A stretch of 6,481 bases of DNA from Halobacteriales archaeon QH_8_67_36 (GTDB lineage: Archaea > Halobacteriota > Halobacteria > Halobacteriales > Haloarculaceae), in contig PXQZ01000058.1 in assembly GCA_003021755.1 (NCBI GenBank), positions 1 through 6,481 of the forward strand. Reading direction: 5' to 3'. Shown in pieces: positions 1 to 5,252 of this stretch. Made by a program: the position numbers and the translations under genes. How positions within the stretch are numbered: the stretch's first letter is position 1; every line of letters begins with the position of its first letter. Under the pieces are notes generated by a model. The model made no database searches, had not been told where the DNA came from, and was given only the letters and a program-made list of their open reading frames with translations.

Positions 1-35
1 TCGGCACACTCCGGAGGGAGAACCCGGCCGAGAAC

Positions 36-320
36 CTACGCCGCCGTCTCGAACGCTTCGGTGAGTGTATCGGCCTTCTCGATGACGCGGTCGGTACCCG
101 CTTCGAGGGCGTCGAGGGCGTTGACGGCTTCCTCGGTCTTGATGGTCAGGACGGGGTCGGTCTGTCCACCGGACTGTTCGGGGTTGACGTCGTAGGTCGC
201 CGCGGTGACGCCGTCCGTCTCCAGCAGCGCTCCCTTGATCACGTTCATGAACGTGTGGTCCTCGCCCGCAATCTCGATAGCAAGCTCCGTATCCGACTTG
301 TCGATGACGCGCAGGTCCAT
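36..320 (-). CDS. rpoL: DNA-directed RNA polymerase subunit L (Rpo11)
   Basis: This is a 94-residue protein recognised as archaeal RNA polymerase subunit L (Rpo11), the counterpart of eukaryotic RPB11/AC19 and of part of the bacterial alpha subunit. In the family it dimerises with RpoD (Rpo3) to form the assembly platform of the enzyme. The sequence shows the family signature around residues 18-33 (AGEDHTFMNVIKGALL), followed by DGVTAATYDVNP and a C-terminal helix rich in Ala and Glu. Length matches the usual 90-95 residues, so the gene looks complete. The start is ATG at 320. I see no convincing TATA box about 27 nt upstream and no strong ribosome binding site, so the promoter is unresolved. 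No partner gene is adjacent within the window; only 35 nt lie beyond its stop. Confidence 0.95.
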   Translation of the reverse strand: MDLRVIDKSDTELAIEIAGEDHTFMNVIKGALLETDGVTAATYDVNPEQSGGQTDPVLTIKTEEAVNALDALEAGTDRVIEKADTLTEAFETAA

Positions 321-410
321 ACCGAGACGTTCCGACGCTGACGCTCATCAACGTGTCGCTTCACCGGCCACGAGCACCGAGCCGTAGCGACAGACGAAGC
401 GGTCACAGCG

Positions 411-549
411 GTCCGATCGGCGTTCGACCTCTATCAGTCCGCATCTCCGTTGGCCGGAACTGGGCTGGACGTTCGGCCATCCGGCCGCGATGCTCGGCAC
501 GACGCCGATGGGCGTCGTCATGCTCCTGCCGTTCCGTTGACGGGAGTAC
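411..549 (+). pseudogene. Possible decayed C-terminal remnant of a CorA-type Mg2+ transporter
   Basis: This stretch of the 229-nt gap between rpoL and the TctA-like gene has no intact gene. In the frame ending at the TGA at 538-540 it reads PELGWTFGHPAAML, then a hydrophobic run ending LLPFR. From memory this resembles the end of CorA proteins, where a GMNF motif is followed by MPELxWxFGYP, the second membrane helix, and a tail of the type YFRRK/R. Here the GMN motif is absent. The few residues before it (GPIGV, about 411-425) sit in a different frame, and a TGA stands where a second tail arginine codon would be expected; CGG GAG TAC follows it. I infer frameshift plus nonsense decay. GC at third codon positions is high across the PELGW part, which supports former coding use. 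The match is by eye, not by alignment. Confidence 0.42.
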
Positions 550-1776
550 CTACAGGGCCAGCGGGACCAGCAGCACGCCCATGAGCGTCGCCCGCCGGCA
601 GCCGGTGTGTGGCGGTAGGTGCCCCACCAGCGTCGCGGCGGCGAAGACGCCGACGCCGAGCGGGCCGGCGAAGAGAGCCGACAGCCCGAGGAGCCCCACC
701 AGCACGCCCACCGACAGCGTCGCCGGGTCGACGCGACCGACGGTCCGGAGATAGCGGTCCCCGAGGCGGGGGACCAGTATGGCGGCGACGACGCCGGCGA
801 TGGCGACTGCGGTCAGCAGCGACGGGAGCGCGAGCGGGACGCTCGCACGGTCCAGCGCGACGAGGACACCGGTTCGGGGGTCGCCGAAGACGACGAGCGC
901 GAACAGCGCGAAGACGGCAGTGGCCGTGTTGACGCCGCTGGTCGTCACGACGAACGCTCGCGGGCCGCGTTCGGCGGTCACTCCCAGCGCCAGCGTCGCG
1001 GCGATGGCGCTGGAGACGCCGGGGAGATACCCCACGACTGCGCCACACAGCGTGCCGATCGTCGCCAGGGCGGCGACGGCCCGCCGGGGCGTCGTCACCG
1101 CGGCGTCGGCCTGTGGCGGGACCCCCTCGCCCTCGATGGCGGCCAGCAACACCGGCGCGCCGAACAGCCCCGAGAACAGCGGGACCAGCACGTCGGAAAC
1201 GGGAAACGCCCCCGCGACCGGGGCGTCGAGCGTGAGCAGTCCCAGCCCGCCGCTCGCGGCCAGCGAGAGCACCGCGCCGAGCCGACGGTCCCAGCCGGGT
1301 TCGGCGGCCACGAGCAGGGCCGCGATACCACCGAGGACCAGCGACAGGTGCGCGGTGACGAGCGGGTAGAGCCGGACCATCAGCCACGTCACGGGGACGG
1401 AAAGTGGCACCGCGAGGACCACGGCGCCGCCGCTCCCGAGCGCGGAGAGCCGCAACGCCTCCCGACCCCGCCCCTCGATGACCAGGCGGTGGCTCGGCAG
1501 GGCGCCAGCAGCCATCGCCGGGTCGGGAACGCCGAGCGCCAGCGCGGGCACCACGTCGAGGAAGGTGTGGGTCACCCCCGCGGCCAGCATCGCCGCGCCG
1601 ACGTAGACGCGCGGACCGGGCACCGACCCGGCCGTCGCCGCCAGCAGGAGCGCGAGCGTGTTGGCATGCAGGCCGGGAACCAGCCCGCTGACCGTCCCCA
1701 GGGCGATGCCGGCGGCGATGGCCGCGAGCAGGGCGGCGACGCCGACGGGGTCCGTGGCGACGCTGACCGGGACCAT
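550..1776 (-). CDS. TctA-like (DUF112/COG1784) membrane transporter permease, stand-alone
   Basis: This 408-residue, very hydrophobic protein reads as about ten membrane segments and is recognised as the archaeal TctA-like family. Two glycine/proline signatures support this. One is near the N-terminus (residues 23-39, GIALGTVSGLVPGLHAN) and the second starts the C-terminal half (residues 245-256, GAVVGYLPGVSS), which fits the internally duplicated fold of TctA permeases. In bacteria TctA works with the small membrane protein TctB and the periplasmic binder TctC to take up carboxylates. Neither partner is encoded here, and the archaeal form is commonly alone, so the substrate is unknown. The ATG at 1776 is chosen because the next upstream ATG (1804-1802) is out of frame. 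That places a TATA-like CATAT about 28 nt upstream and suggests a leaderless message. The gene lies beyond the rpl12 3' end on the same strand but probably has its own promoter. Confidence 0.8.
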   Translation of the reverse strand: MVPVSVATDPVGVAALLAAIAAGIALGTVSGLVPGLHANTLALLLAATAGSVPGPRVYVGAAMLAAGVTHTFLDVVPALALGVPDPAMAAGALPSHRLVIEGRGREALRLSALGSGGAVVLAVPLSVPVTWLMVRLYPLVTAHLSLVLGGIAALLVAAEPGWDRRLGAVLSLAASGGLGLLTLDAPVAGAFPVSDVLVPLFSGLFGAPVLLAAIEGEGVPPQADAAVTTPRRAVAALATIGTLCGAVVGYLPGVSSAIAATLALGVTAERGPRAFVVTTSGVNTATAVFALFALVVFGDPRTGVLVALDRASVPLALPSLLTAVAIAGVVAAILVPRLGDRYLRTVGRVDPATLSVGVLVGLLGLSALFAGPLGVGVFAAATLVGHLPPHTGCRRATLMGVLLVPLAL

Positions 1777-1801
1777 GGCAGTGGCTGGTCGCCCCTCGGC
1801 A

Positions 1802-1810
1802 TATGAACCT
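1802..1810 (-). promoter_or_regulatory. Candidate TATA box for the TctA-like gene
   Basis: On the minus strand GTTCATATG is centred roughly 28 nt upstream of the ATG at 1776, the spacing expected if transcription begins at or very near the start codon. This is a weak match, supported mainly by its position. A second AT-rich stretch (CTTAACTAAAC, about 1832-1842) lies further upstream and would give a leader of roughly 35 nt. Confidence 0.35.
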
Positions 1811-1852
1811 CCGTACGCCTGTCCGGGCAGTGTTTAGTTAAGCGACGGCAAA

Positions 1853-2009
1853 CAGCCGGAAAGCCCCGGCCTGCTACACTCGGGGGTCTCGCTGCGCTCC
1901 TCGGTCACTTCGTTCCCTGTGGTGCTTACGTCGTCCGCCTTCGTGTAGCAGGCCGCCCCTTTCAGCCCCACCCGTAGCCAGTTGACCAGCCGGCATGGGT
2001 GGGGCTGAA
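1853..2009. repeat. Palindromic insertion-like element overlapping the rpl12 3' end
   Basis: A compact element about 157 nt long is built from two inverted repeats. The larger pairs 1867-1879 (CGGCCTGCTACAC) with 1943-1955 (its exact complement, 13 bp), enclosing 63 nt that contain a CTCGCTGCGCTC motif. Next to it is a perfect 13-bp hairpin (1961-1973 with 1997-2009). Read on the minus strand the blocks run GGGGCTGAAAGGGGC, then the palindrome, then GGGGCTTTCCGGCTG. The 7-mer CAGCCGG occurs at 1853-1859 and again at 1987-1993. No transposase is encoded, so a miniature non-autonomous element or a variable palindromic repeat is the best reading. I recall similarly flanked blocks elsewhere in haloarchaeal chromosomes, but could not verify this. 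The boundaries are approximate. Confidence 0.55.
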
Positions 2010-2293
2010 TCTGCTTCCTTGGCTTCGGCGACCTCGTCTTCGGACGGCTCGTCGTGGTCGGCCTCGTCGTCGTCACCCTCGGCGGGTGCGGCGGCGCCGC
2101 CGGCAGCGACCGGTGCGGCGGCGGCCTGCTCGACGGCCTCCTCGATGTCGACGTCTTCGAGGGCGGCCACGAGGGCCTTGACGCGGGACTCCTCGACGGA
2201 GACGCCGGCGGCTTCGAGCACGTCGGTGAGGTTGTCTTCGTTGATCTCTTCGCCCGATTCGTTCAGGATGAGTGCAGCGTAAACGTATTCCAT
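1874..2293 (-). CDS. rpl12: Ribosomal stalk protein P1/L12, with an abnormal C-terminus
   Basis: This is archaeal L12 (aP1), present as several dimers on L10 and responsible, with L10, for recruiting translation GTPases to the ribosome. Residues 1-58 are the typical helical dimerisation domain (start MEYVYAALIL, then VEESRVKALVAALEDVDIEEA), followed by the Ala/Pro hinge (to about 72) and the start of the acidic linker (about 73-95). Family members usually end after roughly 110-115 residues with a motif like GLGxLFG. Here, from residue 96, the frame runs into the inverted repeat at 1961-2009 and continues for 44 residues of unrelated, Arg/His-rich sequence (for example GGRRKHHRER, 119-128) to a TAG, with no hydrophobic end motif. 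The start is 18 nt after the rpl10 stop, and no Shine-Dalgarno sequence is visible there. An intact second copy elsewhere, or an assembly error, cannot be excluded. Confidence 0.9.
   Translation of the reverse strand: MEYVYAALILNESGEEINEDNLTDVLEAAGVSVEESRVKALVAALEDVDIEEAVEQAAAAPVAAGGAAAPAEGDDDEADHDEPSEDEVAEAKEADSAPPMPAGQLATGGAERGGLLHEGGRRKHHRERSDRGAQRDPRV
1961..2009. repeat. Perfect 13-bp inverted repeat (hairpin) at the rpl12 junction
   Basis: TTCAGCCCCACCC at 1961-1973 pairs exactly with GGGTGGGGCTGAA at 1997-2009 around a 23-nt loop. One arm begins precisely where the rpl12 frame leaves normal family sequence (codons 95/96). In the direction of rpl12 transcription the hairpin is followed by AGGGGC rather than a U-rich tract, so it does not look like an ordinary terminator. 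Confidence 0.8.
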
Positions 2294-2311
2294 TGTTCTG
2301 AGTTGGTGTGG

Positions 2312-3352
2312 TTAGAACATCGCTCCGAGCGCGTCGCCGGCGTCCTCGTCGTCATCGTCGTCGTCGGCCTCGTCCGTGTCGGCCTCGCTGTCGGCGTCCT
2401 CGGAGTCGGTGTCCTCGGTCTGGTCGTCAGTCTGTGCTTTCGCTGCCGGCGCGGCCTCCACGTCCTGGAGTTCCTCGGGCAGCGCTTCGGGGTCGTCGAT
2501 GGTGGCCGCGAGCGCACGGAGCTGTGCGTCGGCCTTGCTGATGAGGTCGGGGACGACCTCGGGGTCCTCGATGGCGGCCGAGAGCGCGAGGCTCTTGGCG
2601 TCGCCGGTCGCGGACCGGAGCATCGTCGGGAGCGTGGTCGCGGTCGGGTGGCCGGCGTCAACGGAGAGGTTGAACGCCCGGCTGACGGCCGTGGTGATGT
2701 CGCTCTCGTACTCCTCGACGTCGATCTCCAGCTCTTCCGGGGCGAACAGCACGCCGTCGGCGAAGACTCCGCGGAGGTCGAGTCCGACCTCCTTTGGCTC
2801 GATGCCGAGTTCGTTGAGGACGTTCGCGAGGTCCCGTGTGACCTCCCCGCCCGCTTCGAGGACGGTCGAATCCGAGAGAACCTGGATGGACCCCTCCTGG
2901 ATGCGAGCGTCCGCACCGATGGCCTGGAGCTCGCCGACGAACGGACCGGGGTCGACGCCGGTGTCGCCCTCGGGGACGACGATGTCGTTCGGGGCGATTT
3001 CGCCGGCACCGATGGGCGCGGGCGTCTTCGACGCTTCCAGTTCCTGGTACAGCGAGAACGGGTTGCTGTCGGTGCCGATGAGGCCGACCTGGCCGGCGAC
3101 GTGCTCGGTCAGGTCTTCGAGGCCGTCGTCGACCGCTTCCAGCGCGCGGACCAGCAGCGTGTTCCGGGAGACGCGAAGCTCCGCGGAGCCGTGCAGGTCA
3201 CGGCGCATGTCCTGGAGCTGTCGGGACGGAATCCCGGCGATGTTGACGACGCCGACCGAGTCGTAGGACTCGATCATCGCGACGATGTCGTCGACCTCGT
3301 CCTGTTTCCACTGCGGGATGGTCTCGGTCTTGCGTTCGCCTTCGGCACTCAT
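2312..3352 (-). CDS. rpl10: 50S ribosomal protein L10 (acidic protein P0)
   Basis: This 346-residue protein is archaeal L10/P0, the base of the lateral stalk. It binds 23S rRNA beside L11 and carries L12 dimers on its C-terminal helical spine. The N-terminal rRNA-binding domain is clear (residues 33-71, including VGVVNIAGIPSRQLQDMR and the RNTLLVRAL motif). The archaeal/eukaryotic insertion follows, then the spine helices and an acidic tail (about 306-339) ending in DALGAMF. That ending is the family's factor-binding motif and it is intact, in contrast to the neighbouring rpl12. The ATG at 3352 is one base beyond the rpl1 stop. A full GGAGGTG ribosome binding site at 3360-3366 lies within the last codons of rpl1, which suggests translational coupling. 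It is the middle gene of the rpl1-rpl10-rpl12 operon. Confidence 0.97.
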   Translation of the reverse strand: MSAEGERKTETIPQWKQDEVDDIVAMIESYDSVGVVNIAGIPSRQLQDMRRDLHGSAELRVSRNTLLVRALEAVDDGLEDLTEHVAGQVGLIGTDSNPFSLYQELEASKTPAPIGAGEIAPNDIVVPEGDTGVDPGPFVGELQAIGADARIQEGSIQVLSDSTVLEAGGEVTRDLANVLNELGIEPKEVGLDLRGVFADGVLFAPEELEIDVEEYESDITTAVSRAFNLSVDAGHPTATTLPTMLRSATGDAKSLALSAAIEDPEVVPDLISKADAQLRALAATIDDPEALPEELQDVEAAPAAKAQTDDQTEDTDSEDADSEADTDEADDDDDDEDAGDALGAMF

Positions 3353-3353
3353 A

Positions 3354-3992
3354 TCAGGCCACCTCCACGGCGGGACCCATCGTCGTCTTCACGTAGATGG
3401 TGTCGACGTTGAGCGGCCCCTTTTCGAGGTCGGCGTGCAGGCGACGGACGATGACGTCGATGTTGTCCGAGATGTCCTCGGCGGACATGTCCTCGGCGCC
3501 CACGCGGGTGTGGAACGTGCGACGCTCACCGCTGCGTAGCTGCACGGTGTTTTTCGTGCGGTCGATGACCTCGACGACGTCGTCGTCGGGGTCGAGCGGT
3601 TCCGGCATCTTCCCGCGCGGACCGAGGACGGTCCCCAGATAGCGGCCGATGTCCTGCATCAGGTTCTTCTCCGCGATGAAGAAGTCGGTGTCATCGGCGA
3701 GGTCCTTGGCGGTGTCGTCGTCGCCACCGAGTTCCTCGAGTTCGTTCTGGTCGAGCACGTCGTCTGCGACTTCCTCGGCACGGAGGGCCGTCTCGCCCTC
3801 GGCGAAGACCACGATGGTGGTCTCCTGTCCGGTGCCAGCAGGAAGAACGACGGACTCGTCGACGCGGTTCGACGGGTCGTTGAGATCTAGGTCGCGCAGG
3901 TTGACGGCGAGGTCGACCGTTTCGCGGAAGTTCCGCTCGGGTGCCTCGTCGAGTGCGCGAGAGACTGCGTTCTCGATTTCCTGGTCTGCCAT
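3354..3992 (-). CDS. rpl1: 50S ribosomal protein L1
   Basis: This is a complete 212-residue archaeal L1, which forms the mobile L1 stalk that helps release E-site tRNA. It is also known as the translational repressor of its own operon in archaea. Landmarks are the GPRGKMPEP motif at residues 124-132, which belongs to domain II, and the C-terminal TMGPAVEV at 204-211, part of the rRNA-contacting surface. The start at 3992 is supported by GGAGGTGA, an eight-base match to the 16S anti-Shine-Dalgarno sequence, three bases before the ATG. It is the first gene of the operon; rpl10 begins one base after its stop. A structured leader of about 66 nt upstream probably serves L1 feedback control. Confidence 0.97.
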   Translation of the reverse strand: MADQEIENAVSRALDEAPERNFRETVDLAVNLRDLDLNDPSNRVDESVVLPAGTGQETTIVVFAEGETALRAEEVADDVLDQNELEELGGDDDTAKDLADDTDFFIAEKNLMQDIGRYLGTVLGPRGKMPEPLDPDDDVVEVIDRTKNTVQLRSGERRTFHTRVGAEDMSAEDISDNIDVIVRRLHADLEKGPLNVDTIYVKTTMGPAVEVA

Positions 3993-4058
3993 TGTTCACC
4001 TCCGTAGTACGCCAAACGGCTTCTACGGGTCAGTGAAACAGGCGGATGCCTGTCTCAT
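3993..4058 (-). promoter_or_regulatory. Structured leader of the rpl1-rpl10-rpl12 mRNA, likely L1 autoregulatory site
   Basis: The transcribed leader can fold into two hairpins. The first pairs 4034-4043 with 4048-4057 (RNA UGAGACAGGC with GCCUGUUUCA, 10 bp with one G-U) around a four-base AUCC loop. The second pairs 4023-4028 with 4002-4007 (CCGUAG with CUACGG) and contains a small GCC/GGC inner stem. It abuts the GGAGGTGA ribosome binding site at 3996-4003 and overlaps its first bases. L1 is known in archaea to repress this operon by binding an mRNA copy of its 23S rRNA site. The position and structure fit that, but I have not matched the exact L1-contact bases. Confidence 0.65.
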
Positions 4059-4080
4059 CGGATACGAAGCCTATCGGGAA

Positions 4081-4086
4081 CTTAAA
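4081..4086 (-). promoter_or_regulatory. TATA box of the rpl1 operon
   Basis: TTTAAG on the minus strand is preceded by CGACGGG. Taking the usual 25-27 nt distance, transcription would begin near 4058, giving a leader of about 66 nt. That agrees with a leadered, Shine-Dalgarno-using message rather than a leaderless one. Confidence 0.65.
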
Positions 4087-4089
4087 CCC

Positions 4090-4116
4090 GTCGAACCGCC
4101 CTCCTGGGCGGTCGAC
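4090..4116 (-). terminator. Hairpin between rpl11 and the rpl1 promoter (possible rpl11 terminator)
   Basis: GGGCGGTCGAC (4106-4116) pairs with GTCGAACCGCCC (4090-4101) in 11 bp with one bulged A and a TCCT loop. It lies about 60 nt past the rpl11 stop. In the minus direction it is followed by GGGTTTAAG, so the U-rich part that would act as a terminator tail is also the TATA box of the next operon. It could equally be an upstream regulatory structure for rpl1. Confidence 0.4.
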
Positions 4117-4176
4117 CGGCCGTTGCCGGGGCTCACGGACCGGAGAAACGAGTGAAGACCGCAGATACGGAGCCGG

Positions 4177-4665
4177 TTACGCCGACGCTTCGGCCGCGAG
4201 CTCGTCGTCGTACTCGCCCTCTTCGATGCGTTGCTTGAACTCGCGGGGGTCGTTGCTCTCGATGGTGACACCGAGCGAGGTGCAGGTGCCGACGACTTCC
4301 TTGGCGGCGTTCTTGCGGTCGTAGGCGAGCAGGTCGGACTGCTTTTGCTCGGCTATCTGCATGACCTGCTCGACGGTGAGGTCGGCGACGAACTCCTCGT
4401 GGGGCTCGCCGCTGCCGGTGTCGAAGCCGGCCTCGTCCTTGATGAGTTCGGCCGTCGGCGGGACGCCGACCTCGATGGTGAAGCTTCCGTCGTCGTCGTA
4501 GTCGACGGTGACGGGGACCTCGGTGCCGTCGAAGGCGCCGGTCTCGTCGTTGATCTGCTGCACGACTGCCTGCACGTCTACGGGCGTCGGGCCCAGCTCG
4601 GGACCGAGAGGCGGGCCAGGGTCGGCCTGTCCGCCGGGAACGAGCACTTCGATAGTTCCAGCCAT
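4177..4665 (-). CDS. rpl11: 50S ribosomal protein L11
   Basis: This 162-residue protein is archaeal L11, which binds the GTPase-associated region of 23S rRNA next to L10 and helps control factor GTP hydrolysis. The N-terminal domain carries the diagnostic PPLGPELGP (residues 18-26) followed by VDVQAVVQQIN. The C-terminal RNA-binding domain contains the KEVVGTCTSLGVTIE region typical of the family. Length is normal for archaea. The start at 4665 sits about 27 nt downstream of a TTTAAA box with no Shine-Dalgarno sequence, so the message is probably leaderless and starts at or near the ATG. It lies upstream of, and on the same strand as, the rpl1 operon, separated by 184 nt that hold a hairpin and a second promoter. 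It therefore looks like a separate unit, with read-through possible. Confidence 0.97.
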   Translation of the reverse strand: MAGTIEVLVPGGQADPGPPLGPELGPTPVDVQAVVQQINDETGAFDGTEVPVTVDYDDDGSFTIEVGVPPTAELIKDEAGFDTGSGEPHEEFVADLTVEQVMQIAEQKQSDLLAYDRKNAAKEVVGTCTSLGVTIESNDPREFKQRIEEGEYDDELAAEASA

Positions 4666-4688
4666 GTACGTGCAATCCCCCTCGGCGG

Positions 4689-4694
4689 TTTAAA
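4689..4694 (-). promoter_or_regulatory. TATA box of rpl11
   Basis: TTTAAA is centred about 27 nt upstream of the rpl11 ATG, the classic spacing for a leaderless haloarchaeal transcript. Confidence 0.7.
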
Positions 4695-4795
4695 GGATTG
4701 CGTTTCTGGGGACGCCGCGTGAGGGGGACACACAGTGCTTCCGGCCGGCTGAGGACACGTGGGGGCCTCGGAGTCCAAGAATGAACAGATAACAG

Positions 4796-4800
4796 TTATG
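4796..4800 (+). promoter_or_regulatory. Candidate TATA element for the 72-residue membrane protein
   Basis: TTATG within the AT-rich stretch ATGAACAGATAACAGTTATG is centred about 27 nt before the ATG at 4825. The AT-rich run stands out in otherwise GC-rich DNA, but the box itself is a weak match. Confidence 0.4.
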
Positions 4801-4824
4801 TGCTCGCCTATCCTCCACTGACGT

Positions 4825-5043
4825 ATGTCCCTCCTTCCGCTGAAACAAACCGAACTCCGACTGTTCCGTATTCTGTTTGGAACCTTCGTGCTTCTGGGTA
4901 TCACCGCCAGAGGCCTCGCCGGTGAGTCGCTACTGAGCACAGTCGTTGGCGGCGGAGTCATTGGCGGACTGTACTCTTTGCCTCTGATGCTGATCTATAT
5001 GATCTATCTGTTCGGCAAGCGACGCGGGACTACGCCGGTTTGA
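4825..5043 (+). CDS. Small two-helix membrane protein, unrecognised
   Basis: I do not recognise this 72-residue protein. It has a short charged N-terminus (KQTELR), a first hydrophobic segment at about residues 13-32, a short loop with one acidic residue (E34), a glycine-rich second hydrophobic segment at about 37-63 (VVGGGVIGGLY within it), and a positive C-terminal end (GKRRG). This suggests two membrane helices with the KRR end in the cytoplasm. The ATG at 4825 is supported by a TTATG element about 27 nt upstream and no Shine-Dalgarno sequence, so it is likely leaderless. The gene is divergent from rpl11 and convergent with the 66-residue gene at 5253-5453. Its lower GC and isolation suggest an accessory or lineage-specific gene, but the distinct start context and clear membrane pattern favour a real protein. 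Confidence 0.65.
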   Translation: MSLLPLKQTELRLFRILFGTFVLLGITARGLAGESLLSTVVGGGVIGGLYSLPLMLIYMIYLFGKRRGTTPV

Positions 5044-5071
5044 CGTGCTTTTCCGCTGTTGTCAGCAGCAT

Positions 5072-5094
5072 ACCGCTCGCCCGTGGCGAGCGGT
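5072..5094 (+). terminator. Hairpin after the small membrane protein gene
   Basis: ACCGCTCGCC (5072-5081) pairs exactly with GGCGAGCGGT (5085-5094) around a CGT loop, a 10-bp stem starting 28 nt past the stop at 5043. Two short T-tracts flank it: CTTTTCC at about 5049-5053 just after the stop, and GTTTC after the stem. A terminator role is likely but the T-tail is short. Confidence 0.45.
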
Positions 5095-5182
5095 TTCACC
5101 GAAAGACTCGCCGTACTCGTCTTTCGAGCCCTGCGGTCGCAGTGCTCCCGCAGGACACCGGAATCGCCGACGGCGTTTCCGG

Positions 5183-5247
5183 CCTTTTTCATGAACGTTT
5201 TTGCGGTGAGCGGTGTGCGCGAAGCGCGCACCCGAACCGGAAAAAGG
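5183..5247. terminator. Likely bidirectional terminator between converging genes
   Basis: Between the converging genes lie plus-strand T5 runs at 5185-5189 and 5198-5202, and a minus-strand T5 run (A5 at 5241-5245) directly after the stop at 5253. CCTTTTTC (5183-5190) is the exact complement of GAAAAAGG (5240-5247), and a 7-bp hairpin (5215-5221 with 5225-5231) sits inside. U-rich tracts are the main archaeal termination signal, so each strand has one in the right place. The rest of 5044-5252 shows no coding potential. Confidence 0.5.
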
Positions 5248-5252
5248 TTCGT

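Noticed and set aside
518..1387. 289-residue minus-strand frame overlapping the TctA-like gene
   Set aside because: Extremely Arg/Gly/Pro-rich and out of frame with the recognised permease, so a shadow frame.
1572..1802. Alternative start ATG at 1804-1802 with GGAGG upstream
   Set aside because: It opens a different frame giving a Ser/Pro/Arg-rich product. The GGAGG is probably coincidental because the permease frame starts at 1776.
619..1806. Long plus-strand open frame (395 residues) opposite the TctA-like gene
   Set aside because: Composition is an Arg/Glu/Gln/Asp mix with no fold or membrane pattern. It is the antisense shadow of a GC-rich gene; the minus-strand frame has clear family motifs.
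1874..1955. CRISPR-like or tRNA-like structure in the palindromic region
   Set aside because: Only one pair of inverted arms, no repeated spacer units, and no cloverleaf or anticodon stem could be drawn.
1834..2076. 80-residue minus-strand frame through the palindromic element
   Set aside because: It starts out of frame inside rpl12 with a Thr/Arg/Pro-rich stretch and is made mostly of element sequence. No sign of a real protein.
2054..3412. 452-residue plus-strand frame antisense to rpl10 and rpl12
   Set aside because: Its Val/Asp/Gly-rich content is the mirror of acidic codons in rpl10. No start signal or recognisable domain.
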